This document shows, piece after piece, positions 1 through 10,600 of a DNA stretch of 33,236 nt (positions are counted from its first letter, which is position 1; the number at the start of each line of letters is the position of its first letter). The position numbers and the translations under genes were made by a program. Under the pieces are notes generated by a model. It saw only the letters and a list, made by a program, of their open reading frames with translations. It ran no database searches and was not told the DNA's origin. This DNA is from Ignavibacteriota bacterium (lineage in GTDB: Bacteria > Bacteroidota > Ignavibacteria > Kapaibacteriales > UBA2268): positions 1 through 33,236 of the forward strand of contig JACRLY010000032.1 of the NCBI GenBank assembly GCA_016219595.1. The letters are read 5' to 3'.

Positions 1-120
1 TAAAAATTTGATTTTAATAAATCGCAGGAGTATTTGAATTATTGTTAAAGAAAATAAATATTGTAACTTAACCGTTTCTAATAACTTTAATTTACACAAA
101 TGCTAATAATGGAGTATATG

Positions 121-2736
121 ATGCCGGAATTTATCAGAAATTTTAATATTGTCATTAAAAATCTTCTATTTTTCATTATTATTATATCAAGTTCTGATTT
201 ATATTCACAACCAAAAAACGAAATTCAAATAGTATCACCGGCAGATATGCAGGCTTTGACTGCTGTGAACGTCGATTTTCAATGGTTACCTCCAAAAGAG
301 AAAGATATTAAGTTTAAAATTTATATTGCCAGATTGGTTGATACCGGAATTAGTGTACGAAATTATCCAAGTCTTGCTGATGCACCAAAATCATATTTTA
401 AAAAAGGTTTTAAGATTATACAGGAATCGCTTCAAAACAATACATATAAAATTGACAATATTACTACCTTTTTAAATGATAAATCTCCAAAAGAGAAAAA
501 TGAACCAGGCAAAAGAACTGAGGGTATCGGTAATATGCCGGAATCACCAATTTCATTCTATGCATGGCAGGTAGAAGCTTATAAAAACAATAAACTTCTT
601 GCTTCGAGCAGTATCAATATATTCCTGTGGAATAGCATGACTGCACCCGAAGAAATTTATATGCCCGAACTGATTGAACCGGTTGATGGTGCTGTCATAA
701 ATCCCGAAAATGTTAAGTTTTGCTGGAAAAGCGGACCTCCTGAAATAAAATATCAGTTGAATTTTATTTACCAGGAAAAAGATACTAATATTAACACTAT
801 CCAGTCAGGTCCTTTTGATTATTTAACATTGACACAGGAGAAGAAAACACTTGATAGTTTGATTTACATCATTGATTCGGTTGAAATTCCATTTTTTGAA
901 CAAGTCTCTTCAAAGTTGGAAGATAATGCAGGTAATATAAAAACTTATAAAGATAAATTTTCATTATTAAAATCGAAACTGCAGAAAAAAGCGAAATCCT
1001 CAGGCATTACATTGACTGAGAAATCCTGTGAAATGCCTGATTCCTGTGAATCAGAGCCCGTTTGCGATAAATTAAGGGCAAATGATTACCTGCACCGTGA
1101 TTTATTCAAAAACAGGTATAAATGCCTGCTCGATAAGATTCATCTTCAAAACATGAACATCCAGAATCTATTGACAATTTATTCCAAATTACAAAGAAAA
1201 TGGGTCGGTGAGGATAATCGTACTACTGACTTTGGCGTTTATAATATATTTGTGAATTTCATTAATATTTTGTGCGATGGTAAATTAACAGAGATTGAAG
1301 GTGAAGCATTAGAACCGGCATACTCGATTATCAATTGCCTTGATAAAATACAGGACCAGCTAGTTAATTTGTCAAAATGCAGAGATTACACAAAAAATTG
1401 CGTCACCGAACTGAATACAGAAAGCATCAATTATAAAAATGATTTGTTGAAGCAGAAAAATGGAGTCGAACTTCTCTGGAGAAATGACAGTTTAAAAATA
1501 GATTCGGATATTGGTCTTGCGGTATGGGAATCAATTGGTCAGTTGAAAACCAAAACAGAATGCTGTACTTCAGACTCCGGAGAAATAATATTAGAATTTC
1601 CTTCAAATGATGAAGCAGGTTATTGTAATTATATTTTCAGTTCCTCATTGAATAAATATCTTGGCGACAGGATATGTTTTCTAAAAATAAAAATAAATTA
1701 CGACTGCAAATCCAATAATGCTTCATGGAATTGGACAGGACCCGAAAAACACAGACTTGCAGGCTGTTACCAAATGTTCGACAAAAAAATTACATTAGCC
1801 GATTTAACAGAAGACGGGAATGGAAAGACAAAATGTTTTCCAAATAATGAAACTGAAAGAAATTCATTGAAAAAGATTTTCAATCAAAATCCAAAAGGGA
1901 AATGGATGGTCGAGGCATCAAGTAATAATTTGTTTGCAGCTTCATCCCAGCTAAGAGATATTTTTACTAAACCAATCACCAAAAAACAATTAATAAAAAA
2001 ATCTGATAATAGGGAAAATCCCGTAAAAAGCTGTAATTGCATTATGCGGCTTTTGTTCAACAGGGTAGGTGTGCCGCCATTAAATCAGAAAAGAGCTGTA
2101 ATGATGGGAGTACCTGCAGAAATTGCAATCGATGGCAGATGCCAGGGTGATTGTATTGAATTGGAAAAAATAATAAAAGTAATCAATCCTGATATTTATT
2201 TCGCAGATATAAAATTCCCTGCTCCTCCTGTTTTGAATTACGGAAGTGTTTTGAATTATAACTTTCCTTATTGCGGGAAATACACAATATATGGAACAAC
2301 TTTATGTACGGATAGTATAAGTAATACAGATAAATTTTATGCTGAAGTAAATTGCTCATTGACAAATTTACAACAAAACTCTGATGCCAATATAGCATCT
2401 CCCGACTGTCCGAGCTGCGGTTGCATAAGCATGTATTATATGTATAATAAAATCAAAGCAAGCATAATCAATAACTTTTTGTATCTGGGGAAGCCTCAGA
2501 AACTCGATTTAATATATGAAAGCCATTGCTTTGGGAATTGTTCTGCTGACAAAGAAATAGAATGGCAATTAACAGACCCCGATGGTAAGAAATCAATCAA
2601 GAAGGGAAAAAACCTGACTGAATTGAAATATAATTTTAATAAAAAGGGCAAATATAAAATCTGCATTGTCGAAAAAACTATATGCAATGGAAAGCCAGAA
2701 GAATGTTCAATCTTCTTTACGGTTGATACAGAATAG
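121..2736 (+). CDS. Large cysteine-rich secreted protein of unknown function
   Basis: The product is 871 aa from the ATG at 121. That start is chosen because GGAG at 111-114 lies 6 nt upstream; the ATGs at 100, 109 and 118 are in frame but less well spaced. The N-terminus has a hydrophobic signal segment (about residues 12-30), with likely cleavage after a Ser/Gln-containing stretch. Two fibronectin-III/Ig-like segments can be seen near residues 33-75 (IVSPADM..DFQWLPP) and 180-220 (LIEPVDG..VKFCW). A PKD/Ig-like segment forms the C-terminus (WQLTDPDG...GKYKICIV). I count 31 cysteines, all after about residue 200, many in close pairs such as CQGDC, CPSCGC and CFGNC. This suggests disulfide-bonded extracytoplasmic modules. 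No catalytic motif and no T9SS sorting domain were recognised. It stands alone and converges on fba. Function unknown. Confidence 0.8.
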   Translation: MPEFIRNFNIVIKNLLFFIIIISSSDLYSQPKNEIQIVSPADMQALTAVNVDFQWLPPKEKDIKFKIYIARLVDTGISVRNYPSLADAPKSYFKKGFKIIQESLQNNTYKIDNITTFLNDKSPKEKNEPGKRTEGIGNMPESPISFYAWQVEAYKNNKLLASSSINIFLWNSMTAPEEIYMPELIEPVDGAVINPENVKFCWKSGPPEIKYQLNFIYQEKDTNINTIQSGPFDYLTLTQEKKTLDSLIYIIDSVEIPFFEQVSSKLEDNAGNIKTYKDKFSLLKSKLQKKAKSSGITLTEKSCEMPDSCESEPVCDKLRANDYLHRDLFKNRYKCLLDKIHLQNMNIQNLLTIYSKLQRKWVGEDNRTTDFGVYNIFVNFINILCDGKLTEIEGEALEPAYSIINCLDKIQDQLVNLSKCRDYTKNCVTELNTESINYKNDLLKQKNGVELLWRNDSLKIDSDIGLAVWESIGQLKTKTECCTSDSGEIILEFPSNDEAGYCNYIFSSSLNKYLGDRICFLKIKINYDCKSNNASWNWTGPEKHRLAGCYQMFDKKITLADLTEDGNGKTKCFPNNETERNSLKKIFNQNPKGKWMVEASSNNLFAASSQLRDIFTKPITKKQLIKKSDNRENPVKSCNCIMRLLFNRVGVPPLNQKRAVMMGVPAEIAIDGRCQGDCIELEKIIKVINPDIYFADIKFPAPPVLNYGSVLNYNFPYCGKYTIYGTTLCTDSISNTDKFYAEVNCSLTNLQQNSDANIASPDCPSCGCISMYYMYNKIKASIINNFLYLGKPQKLDLIYESHCFGNCSADKEIEWQLTDPDGKKSIKKGKNLTELKYNFNKKGKYKICIVEKTICNGKPEECSIFFTVDTE

Positions 2737-2742
2737 TAATTC

Positions 2743-2781
2743 AATTAATAATTAATAATTAATAATTAATAATTAATAATT
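2743..2781. repeat. Heptanucleotide tandem repeat (AATTAAT)5.6
   Basis: A perfect 7-bp unit, AATTAAT, is repeated five full times plus AATT in the spacer between two convergent genes. It begins 7 bp after the stop of the upstream gene and does not enter either coding region. Confidence 0.9.
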
Positions 2782-2787
2782 GTGGTG

Positions 2788-2840
2788 AAATTTTCTGCGA
2801 AAATTTGGATTGATTAAACCGTAGGTAAAAACCTACGGTT
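2788..2840. terminator. Double hairpin between convergent genes, possible terminator
   Basis: Two stem-loops lie side by side. The first is AAATTTTC/GAAAATTT at 2788-2795/2799-2806 with a 3-nt loop. The second is AACCGTAGGT/ACCTACGGTT at 2817-2826/2831-2840 with an AAAA loop. They sit 11 bp beyond the fba stop and 50 bp beyond the plus-strand gene, where a shared terminator is expected. Neither strand has a good U-tract after the strong stem, since A8 follows it on the plus strand. Intrinsic termination is therefore only probable. Confidence 0.45.
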
Positions 2841-2850
2841 AAAAAAAACA

Positions 2851-3915
2851 TTACGCCACAGTCACATCCTTACACAAATACACATCCTGGATTGTCTTCA
2901 GCAGTTTCACTCCGTCAGCCATGGGACGTTGGAATGCCTTACGACCTGAAATCAAACCCATTCCTCCAGCACGCTTATTAATCACGGCTGTAGCTGCGGC
3001 ATCGCCGAAGTCGTTGGCTCCGGATGCTCCCCCGCTGTTGATTAAGCCGATTTTACCCATGTAGCAGTTTGCCACCTGGTAACGGCAGAGGTCTATCGGA
3101 TGGTCAGAGGTTAAATCGGTATAGACTTTCTTGTCAATCTTTCCGTAACTGGAATTTCCCATATTCAAAGCAGTATAGCCGCCGTTGTTCTCGGGAAGTT
3201 TTTGTTTGATGATGTCCGCCTGAATTGTAACGCCAAGATGGTTAGCCTGTCCTGTCAGGTCGGCAGATACATGATAATCCTTATCCTTTTTGAAATCGGG
3301 ATTACGCAGGTAGCACCACAGCACAGTAGCCATGCCAAGTTCATGAGCAAAGGCAAAAGCCTCGGCAACTTCCACAATCTGCCTTCCGCTTTCAGGCGAG
3401 CCGAAGTATATTGTAGCTCCCACTGCGGCGGCTCCCATATCGTAAGCCTGCTGGATATTCCCGAACATTATTTGGTCGAATTTATTCGGATATGTCAGAA
3501 GTTCATTATGATTTACTTTTACAAGAAAAGGAATTTTGTGAGCATATTTTCTTGCACAAAGACCAAGCACACCGAATGTAGAAGCAACGGCATTGCATCC
3601 GCCCTCTATTGCCAATTCAATAATCTTTGCCGGGTCAAAATAAATCGGATTCTTTGCAAAGCTTGCACCTGCCGAGTGTTCAATCCCCTGGTCAACAGGC
3701 AGGATAGACACGTAACCTGTACCTGCAAGCCTGCCGTGCATGTAAATCCATTGCAGGTTACCGAGTACATGATTATTCCTGTCCGAGTTGGCAAACACCC
3801 TGTCCACGAAGTCCGGACCGGGCAGTTCAAGTTGTTCTTTTTTGATTTTAGGTGAATTGAATTCAAGTAAATTTGATGCATCTTTACCAAGCAGTTCCTT
3901 AATCTTTTCAAGCAT
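2851..3915 (-). CDS. fbaB: Class I fructose-bisphosphate aldolase (DhnA/FbaB family)
   Basis: The product is 354 aa, matching the roughly 350 aa of E. coli FbaB. It reversibly cleaves fructose-1,6-bisphosphate to glyceraldehyde-3-phosphate and dihydroxyacetone phosphate in cytosolic glycolysis/gluconeogenesis. Family marks are LPVDQGIEH (about residues 72-80), VKVNHNEL (132-139) and ADIIKQKL, where Lys237 is the expected Schiff-base lysine. The glycine-rich phosphate-binding stretch is INSGGASG, followed by [15 protein letters not shown] near the C-terminus. The ATG is preceded by AAGGA about 7 nt upstream. The gene is monocistronic and divergent from glyA. Family assignment is strong; the exact substrate preference is inferred. 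Confidence 0.93.
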   Translation of the reverse strand: MLEKIKELLGKDASNLLEFNSPKIKKEQLELPGPDFVDRVFANSDRNNHVLGNLQWIYMHGRLAGTGYVSILPVDQGIEHSAGASFAKNPIYFDPAKIIELAIEGGCNAVASTFGVLGLCARKYAHKIPFLVKVNHNELLTYPNKFDQIMFGNIQQAYDMGAAAVGATIYFGSPESGRQIVEVAEAFAFAHELGMATVLWCYLRNPDFKKDKDYHVSADLTGQANHLGVTIQADIIKQKLPENNGGYTALNMGNSSYGKIDKKVYTDLTSDHPIDLCRYQVANCYMGKIGLINSGGASGANDFGDAAATAVINKRAGGMGLISGRKAFQRPMADGVKLLKTIQDVYLCKDVTVA

Positions 3916-4303
3916 TTGTATGTCCTTTTTTATTAATAATATTGATTTTCTATGATGTTCTCATTTTATAGAATAGAATATTACAAACAATTGAATATAT
4001 TTCCAAAAAATATTTTTTACTCAATCGTAATTGTGTCCATAATTTGCTATGAATAGCCCCGTTTTTAAATAGGGGGAAAAATTCAATACCTACTATTGGA
4101 TTTTTGTCACTTATTTAATTAAGGGGGATAAATCCCAGAGTGTCTTCTATAACTCAGCCATACTTAAAAGTAGTGGCTATTCAATATAAATTAAATTATC
4201 AATTTTCAATTGTCAATAATCAATTCCAAAAAAATTGCAGATTAATTTCTTATGTTTTAGATTGCAAGATTGAATTTAACAAAATATATTTTGAAGGTAA
4301 TTT
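3916..4303. other. 388-bp divergent spacer between fba and glyA
   Basis: No credible gene lies here; a 70-codon frame reaching into glyA has no family resemblance or ribosome-binding site. The spacer must carry the promoters of both flanking genes, but I could not fix a -10/-35 pair with confidence. It holds an imperfect hairpin at 4156-4178 (AGCCATACTT/AAGTA-G-TGGCT, one bulged G). Its middle, about 4050-4135, has C4/G5 runs unlike the surrounding AT-rich DNA. Confidence 0.6.
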
Positions 4304-5617
4304 ATGTACGATATTGTTAAGCAAACAGATACTGAACTGTATGATGCAGTAGTTGGTGAGTACAGACGTCAAAAAGAAAAAATCGAATTAATTGCAAGTG
4401 AGAATTTTACTTCTCCATCAGTGATGCAGGCACAGGGTTCTGTGCTTACAAATAAATATGCCGAAGGATACCCTGCTAAACGATATTACGGCGGTTGTGA
4501 ATGGGTTGATGTTGCCGAAAATCTTGCCCGCGACAGGGTGAAGAAGCTTTTTGGAGCCGAATATGCAAATGTCCAGCCTCACAGCGGAAGCCAGGCGAAC
4601 ATGGCAGTTTATTTCTCATACCTTCAACATGGAGACACAGTTATGGGACTGAGCTTGGCTCACGGAGGTCATCTTACTCACGGTTCTCCCGTAAACTTTT
4701 CAGGAAGATTTTTTAAATTCATTCCTTATGAACTAAACAAAGACACAGGCAGAATTGATTTCAACATGGTTGAGGATTTGGCAAAACAGCATAAACCGAA
4801 AATGATTACAGTAGGTGCATCAGCTTATCCAAGAGATATTGATTTCAAGACATTCAGAGAAATAGCCGACAGGTACGGTGCATTTTTATTTGCAGATATA
4901 GCACATCCTGCAGGATTGATTGCAAAGGGTCATTTGAACAATCCGCTTCCCTACTGCCACGTGGTTGCAAGTACAACTCACAAAACACTGAGAGGTCCCA
5001 GAGGTGGAGTGATAATGCTTGGTAAGGACTATGACAATCCATTCGGTTTGGTTGCTCCGAAATCGGGCAGAGTGAAGAAGATGGGTGAAATTATTGATTC
5101 CTGGGTTATGCCGGGTATACAGGGAGGTCCACTGATGCACGTGATTGCAGCTAAGGCAGTAGCTTTCGGTGAGTGCCTGACAGAAGAATTCAATCAATAC
5201 ATTATCCAGGTGATGAAGAATGCAAAAGCATTTGCCGATGCTTTGACAAAGAAAGGATATAATCTTGTCAGCGGTGGAACTGACAACCACCTCATGCTCG
5301 TTGACCTGACTAATAAGAACTTGACAGGAAAGCAGGCAGAAGAGGCATTGGACGCAGCAGGAATCACATGCAACAAAAATGCAGTGCCTTACGACCAGAA
5401 GCCGCCTCTCGTTACATCAGGCATCCGGCTTGGCACACCTGCAATGACCACACGCGGCATGAAAGAAGACGAGATGAGGCAGATTGCCGATATGCTCGAC
5501 AAAGTAGTTATGAATTTCGACAAAGAAGAAGTGATTAAGCAGGTAAAAAATGAAGTGAAGGAATTGACATCACACTTCCCTCTTTATAAAGAATTTGATG
5601 CAAAGTATTCCTCTTAA
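4304..5617 (+). CDS. glyA: Serine hydroxymethyltransferase
   Basis: The product is 437 aa, a normal length for a bacterial SHMT. This PLP enzyme interconverts serine and glycine with transfer of a one-carbon unit to tetrahydrofolate. Visible motifs are [10 protein letters not shown] near residue 28, the [13 protein letters not shown] substrate loop (52-64), [10 protein letters not shown] (94-103), the [13 protein letters not shown] stretch with the cofactor Asp (198), and [16 protein letters not shown]. In the last, Lys227 is the Schiff-base lysine. The ATG at 4304 is preceded by GAAGG about 7 nt upstream. It appears monocistronic, followed by a good hairpin. Confidence 0.97.
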   Translation: MYDIVKQTDTELYDAVVGEYRRQKEKIELIASENFTSPSVMQAQGSVLTNKYAEGYPAKRYYGGCEWVDVAENLARDRVKKLFGAEYANVQPHSGSQANMAVYFSYLQHGDTVMGLSLAHGGHLTHGSPVNFSGRFFKFIPYELNKDTGRIDFNMVEDLAKQHKPKMITVGASAYPRDIDFKTFREIADRYGAFLFADIAHPAGLIAKGHLNNPLPYCHVVASTTHKTLRGPRGGVIMLGKDYDNPFGLVAPKSGRVKKMGEIIDSWVMPGIQGGPLMHVIAAKAVAFGECLTEEFNQYIIQVMKNAKAFADALTKKGYNLVSGGTDNHLMLVDLTNKNLTGKQAEEALDAAGITCNKNAVPYDQKPPLVTSGIRLGTPAMTTRGMKEDEMRQIADMLDKVVMNFDKEEVIKQVKNEVKELTSHFPLYKEFDAKYSS

Positions 5618-5626
5618 TAAAAAAAT

Positions 5627-5652
5627 CCCTGCCAAGATTAGCTCTGGCAGGG
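5627..5652. terminator. Bidirectional terminator between glyA and the 5681 gene
   Basis: The stem is CCCTGCCA/TGGCAGGG (5627-5634/5645-5652) with a 10-nt loop. On the left is A7 (U-tract for minus-strand transcripts) and on the right is TTCATATTTTT (U-rich for glyA). It lies 10 bp past the glyA stop and 28 bp past the end of the opposing gene. Confidence 0.85.
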
Positions 5653-5680
5653 TTCATATTTTTCATTCTAAAATAATTTT

Positions 5681-6094
5681 TTATTTTTCTTTATCTTTTG
5701 GTTGTAATGCTTTTGAAGATTCTACCATAGATTCAACAAATCTTTTGTATAGTTCTGCGTTGCCTCCGCTGAATTTTGCCCTGGAAAGAAATGTAAGCAT
5801 ATTCTGGGCAGTCGGCAAAAGGATTTCGACCTGGTATTTATCACCAGCTTGTTTTTTTGCTTCCTGGATGCTCTTTATAGTTGTTTGAAGAAAGTTTCTT
5901 ACTTCAAGGAAAGCATCTACTTCGCCGCCGGTAATGTCTACTGTTTCAAGAGTTTGATATACGAATACAATATCCTCAACATTGAAAGTAGGTTTAAGTT
6001 TTGGCGGCGGCTGCTGTTGCTGCTGTAACTGAGAAAATGCAGTAGTAAACGCAAGTGCTAAAAGAATTAATGAAATAAAAATTGATTTTTTCAT
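5681..6094 (-). CDS. Small secreted protein, unknown function
   Basis: The product is 137 aa. A classical signal peptide (residues 1-21, MKKSIFISLILLALAFTTAF-S) is followed by a Gln run and a Pro run (LQQQQQPPPKLKP), then a folded alpha-helical-looking domain of about 100 residues. It has no cysteine and no recognised motif. It starts 34 bp after the PorV-like gene on the same strand and is probably co-transcribed with it, ending at the 5627-5652 terminator. A periplasmic role is inferred only from the signal peptide. Confidence 0.75.
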   Translation of the reverse strand: MKKSIFISLILLALAFTTAFSQLQQQQQPPPKLKPTFNVEDIVFVYQTLETVDITGGEVDAFLEVRNFLQTTIKSIQEAKKQAGDKYQVEILLPTAQNMLTFLSRAKFSGGNAELYKRFVESMVESSKALQPKDKEK

Positions 6095-6128
6095 AAAATA
6101 TCCAATAAAAATGTTTATAAAAATTTAA

Positions 6129-7070
6129 CTAAAAGTCGAGACCGAGACTGAACCTGTGAAGCATAGCAGATTTGCCAATTTGCGCCACACCGTAGTCAAT
6201 ATTGAAATCTTTTGTTTTAATTCCTACACCACCTGAAAAGCCTGATAATCCCCTGTCAGTCGATGGGGAGGTTTCTTTCCTGGTTTGATTGTTATATCCA
6301 GCTCTTGCCTGAATAAAATTACCTAAGTAGATTTCACCACCGATTGAAAAGTTCATGAATTTATCGAAGAAATTATCGGTTCTGTCTGCAAGGTGATGGA
6401 ATGAAAAATTAATAAGAAGCGGTAAACCGCGAAGCCTGTGATTGACCCCTGCCCTGATGTCGAGCGGCACTCCTTCAAAATCGCCGCCTATGGTAGTTAT
6501 CTGAGTACCGGCATGAAGAATTGATACGCCTATATTAGTTCTTTTTTCGGGCATCATATATATCAAACCGGCGTCAATGGCGAATGCCGAACTGCTGTAT
6601 TTTTCCAATGTAACCATGAATAGTTTAGCACTCACGCCATAGTAAAGATTAGAATCTAGTTCATTCGAATATGTACCGGAAATCATCATGTTGACAGCAC
6701 CGAAAGTGCCATTCCTGTTGGCAAATTGGTCAGCTTTATCAAAAGAGCCGTAACTTGTGAAACTGATAGCCCCGGCAAATGTGCCGATTTCATCATATTT
6801 TTTAATATACGAAATATTTCCTGAATTTATATCTAGAACATGTTTCAAAAATGTAGTTGAAAAATGCTTGTCTTTTACTGTCGAGATTGTAGCCGGATTG
6901 AAAAAAACTGCCGATGCGTCGTCAGTCATCGATACGAAACATCCCGCAAGAGCTGCTGCCCGGGCGCTTTCATTAAACCTTAAAAATTGAAATGGAGTAG
7001 TAGTATTCGAAAATACTGCAGACGTACACGATAAAATCAGTGTGATTATAATAACCTTATACGATTTCAT
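6129..7070 (-). CDS. PorV/PorQ-family outer-membrane beta-barrel protein
   Basis: The product is 313 aa with a signal peptide (about residues 1-21). It then has the family's hallmark opening FLRFNESARAAALAGCFVS and DDASAVFFNPATI. Amphipathic beta strands alternate throughout, and the C-terminus ends in aromatic Phe (RFSLGLDF), typical of BAM-inserted barrels. Members resemble FadL-type barrels and include PorV and PorQ, which carry or process T9SS cargo. Which subgroup this one belongs to cannot be decided by eye. AAGGA lies 7-8 nt before the ATG. It lies 44 bp downstream of the thioesterase gene and 34 bp upstream of a small secreted protein. Confidence 0.85.
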   Translation of the reverse strand: MKSYKVIIITLILSCTSAVFSNTTTPFQFLRFNESARAAALAGCFVSMTDDASAVFFNPATISTVKDKHFSTTFLKHVLDINSGNISYIKKYDEIGTFAGAISFTSYGSFDKADQFANRNGTFGAVNMMISGTYSNELDSNLYYGVSAKLFMVTLEKYSSSAFAIDAGLIYMMPEKRTNIGVSILHAGTQITTIGGDFEGVPLDIRAGVNHRLRGLPLLINFSFHHLADRTDNFFDKFMNFSIGGEIYLGNFIQARAGYNNQTRKETSPSTDRGLSGFSGGVGIKTKDFNIDYGVAQIGKSAMLHRFSLGLDF

Positions 7071-7114
7071 TTTTGTTCCTTCAATTGTGAAATTTTGTAA
7101 GCATTGCTATATAA

Positions 7115-7552
7115 TCACCCCATATTTTTATTATTAAAAGCAGTCTCCAATGCATTGATAAAAACCTTTGGAGGCTTAACCGGTTTTTTTGTCTCGGCAT
7201 TTATAAAACTATGTATTGTATATCCTTGTGCAATTGTCGAATTACCCCGAAAAATATTATAATGAATCTGCATTGTAGCTTTGTATTCAAACTTCAGAGA
7301 TGCTTCAATATCCAGTTCATCTTCAAAAAAAGCAGGTTTCTTAAAATCAACATGTGCTGAAATTAATGGAAGCTGGTATCCTTCTTTTTCCAATAGAGAA
7401 TAAGGAAGTCCGATTACCCTCATCATATTCGTCCTGCCGACTTCAAAATATGTCAGATACATTCCATTATACACAAAACCCATTTTGTCGGTTTCTGCAT
7501 ACCTGACGCGGATTTGTGCAATTGATTTAAGTTCGATTACATTATTTCCCAT
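7115..7552 (-). CDS. Acyl-CoA thioesterase, YbgC/FadM hotdog family
   Basis: The product is 145 aa from the ATG at 7552. The frame stays open 23 codons further upstream, but those codons lie inside the rpoC terminator hairpin, so the internal ATG (MGNNVIEL) is preferred. The family signature is IRVRYAETDKMGFVYNGMYLTYFE, where the Asp of ETD is the usual catalytic residue and Tyr-Asn replaces the common His-Asn. The hotdog continues with FKKPAFFEDELDIE. It would hydrolyse short or medium acyl-CoA esters in the cytosol; substrate unknown. It ends with TGA, 44 bp before the PorV-like gene. No clear ribosome-binding site is seen. Confidence 0.85.
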   Translation of the reverse strand: MGNNVIELKSIAQIRVRYAETDKMGFVYNGMYLTYFEVGRTNMMRVIGLPYSLLEKEGYQLPLISAHVDFKKPAFFEDELDIEASLKFEYKATMQIHYNIFRGNSTIAQGYTIHSFINAETKKPVKPPKVFINALETAFNNKNMG

Positions 7553-7582
7553 TTTCAAATATAGTATTCTATTTATTAAACA

Positions 7583-7609
7583 AAAAGCCGCTTTTTTAGA
7601 GCGGCTTTT
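7583..7609 (-). terminator. Intrinsic terminator of the rpoBC operon
   Basis: The stem is AAAAGCCGC/GCGGCTTTT (7583-7591/7601-7609) with a 9-nt loop. In the minus direction it is followed by TTTTTG-TTTAATA. It sits 20 bp after the rpoC stop. Confidence 0.88.
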
Positions 7610-7628
7610 AAATTCAATCAATTAAAAT

Positions 7629-10600
7629 TTAATGATAGACAAATTTGGTTCCCTTTACTATCGGAATATCGTCTTCATCAATTTCATCTTCTTCGGGTTC
7701 TTCTTTCTTAGTTCCGAATATATTACCGACTTCACTTTCAATCTGCATATCCTGGTATGTTCTCAAACCGGTGCCTGCAGGAATAAGCTGACCTAAAATA
7801 ATATTTTCCTTCAAACCAATTAGATTGTCAATTTTTGCAGAAACCGATGCATCTGACAGCACCCTTGTGGTTTCCTGGAATGACGCCGCAGATAACCAGC
7901 TTTCAGTAGTCAACGATGCCTGTGTAATTCCGAGAAGAATCGGCTCTGCAATTCCGGGTTCAGCGTTCCGTATTACTGCCGATTTCTTATTTTTCTTTTT
8001 TATTTCCTGGTTAATGCTTCTCATTACTCTCTTGTCAACTATCTGGTTAACTTTCATTTTTGAATCATGTGCTTCAGTGACAACCACCTGGTTCTTAAGT
8101 TCCATGTTTTCATCAAGGAATTTGATTTTGTCAATGTTTTCATTTTCAAGCATTGAAGAATCACCTGAATCTATTATTTTCACCTTCTGAAGCATCTGCC
8201 TGACAATCACCTCGATATGTTTATCATTAATTTTCACACCCTGCATACGGTAAACTTCCTGGATCTCGTTTACAAGGTATTCCTGAACTGCATTTGCACC
8301 TTTTATTCTCAAAATATCGTGAGGATTGATAGAACCTTCTGTTAGCCTGTCTCCGGCACGAACAAAATCTTCTTCCTGTACAAGTATATATTTTCCTATA
8401 GGAACAGCATATTCAAGTTTAGTCTTTTCATCATTACTAGTAACAATAATTATTCTCTGACCTCTTTTCATCTTTTCAAATGAAACGATACCATCAATTT
8501 CAGAAACAATAGCAGGATTTTGAGGTGCCCTTGCTTCGAATAACTCGGTTACTCTCGGTAAACCACCAGTAATATCGCGCATCCTACCTAAGTCTCTTGG
8601 TATTTTTACGAGAGGAGTTCCTACACCGACAACATCGTCATCTTCCACTCTTAATTGAGCTTTAGTCGGAATACTGTATGATTTCAAAACCTTGCCTGAA
8701 TCATCTACTAAATCGATAGTTGGTGATTTGGTTCTGTCTCTCGATTCCACAACCACCTTTGTGATATGACCTGTCTGCTCATCATTAATTTCACGATATG
8801 TAACATTATGCACTAAGTCCCTGTAGCGGATTCTACCTTCTACTTCAGTAATAATAGATGCATTATACGGGTCCCATTCGTAAATCATTTGGCCTTTCTT
8901 CACTAAATCACCATTTTTGACGTGAAGTATCGCACCATAAGTTGCATCATATTTTGTTAGTGTTCTGTTACTGTCAGGGTCAACAATATTTATTATACCG
9001 CTTCTGCTTACGACAAGCTGTGTTTCACCTTCATCGCCTTCATAACTTACTATTCTTACATTTTCAAACTGAATTTGACCGTCGAATTTGGCTACTACTG
9101 ACGACTGGGAAGCTACCAGCAGAGCAGTTCCACCGGTATGGAATGTTCTAAGTGTCAACTGAGTTCCGGGCTCACCGATGGACTGGGAAGCTATTGTACC
9201 TACTGCTTCTCCGGTGTCAACGAGTTTTCCGGTTGCAAGATTACGTCCATAGCACTTAGCACAAACACCCTGTCTTGATTCACAAGTTAATACCGAACGA
9301 ATTGTTACAGCTTCGATAGAAGTTTGTTCTATCCTGTTTGCAATTTCCTCATCAATTACATCAGCCGCATGAGCGATAACTTCTCCTGTCAATGGATTTT
9401 CGATATCTTTAAGAGCGACTCTGCCGAGAATACGTTCAAATAATGGTTCTTTGATTTCTTCTCCGTCTTTCAAAGCTGTCATCTCTACACCGCGTATTGT
9501 ACCGCAGTCATGGTCCGAGATAATAACATCCTGTGCTACATCATGTAGTCTTCTTGTCAGGTAACCGGCATCGGCTGTCTTCAAAGCTGTATCGGCTAGT
9601 CCTTTTCTTGCACCGTGAGTAGATATGAAATACTCAAGAATAGAAAGACCTTCTTTAAAGTTAGCGATAATCGGGTTTTCTATTAACTCGCCTGTAGAAC
9701 CTGATAACGATTTTTTTGGTTTTGCCATCAGACCACGCATACCCGCAAGCTGACGGATTTGTTCTTTAGAACCTCTCGCCTGCGAATCAAGCATCATCCA
9801 GAATGTATTGAATCCCTCCTGTGCCTGTGACAGTTCAGAGTAAAGTTTATCAGCCACCCGGTTTGTTGCAGTTGACCAAGTATCAATAATTTTATTATAA
9901 CGCTCACCGCTGCTTATAACACCGTTCTGGTAAGCAAATTCAATCTCATCAATTTTTTTCTGTGCCTGGTTGATAATAACTGTTTTGTCATCAGGAATGA
10001 TTACGTCTGTAATACTTACGGACATGCCCCCCTTGGTTGCAAATTTGAAACCGATGTCCTTCAACGCATCGAGAAACTCGACTGTCTTGGCGAGACCGGC
10101 TTTCCTGAAGCAAATACCGATGATTTGTCTCAATCTTTTCTTAGCAAGTAATTCATTCAGGAATCCAAGTTCTTCAGGAACTATTTGATTAAATAATACC
10201 CTGCCGGTTGTTGTATCAACCATTTCATTATTTATCCTGACTTTTATTCTTGCATGTAAATTGACTATTCCGGAATTATAAGCAACAATAACTTCCTCAG
10301 GAGAAGCAAACATTTTATTTTCACCACTTGCATTATGCCTGACTTTTGTCAGATAATAAACACCGAGAACCATATCTTGTGAAGGTACGGCTATCGGGTC
10401 ACCATTCTGAGTGTGCATAATGTTGTGGGGAGCAAGAATTAACAGCAATGCTTCTAATTGTGCTTCGTAGCTTATTGGAACGTGAACAGCCATCTGATCG
10501 CCGTCAAAGTCAGCGTTGAAAGCTGTACACACCAACGGGTGAAGCTGAATGGCTTTACCTTCGATAAGCCTTGGCTGGAATGCCTGTATACCAAGTCTGT

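Noticed and set aside
3202-3855. A 217-codon plus-strand frame opposite fba
   Set aside because: It lies wholly antisense to a clear aldolase gene, has no ribosome-binding site and shows no family features.
4140-4352. A 70-codon frame upstream of glyA
   Set aside because: It overlaps the glyA start out of frame, has AT-rich low-complexity composition and no ribosome-binding site.
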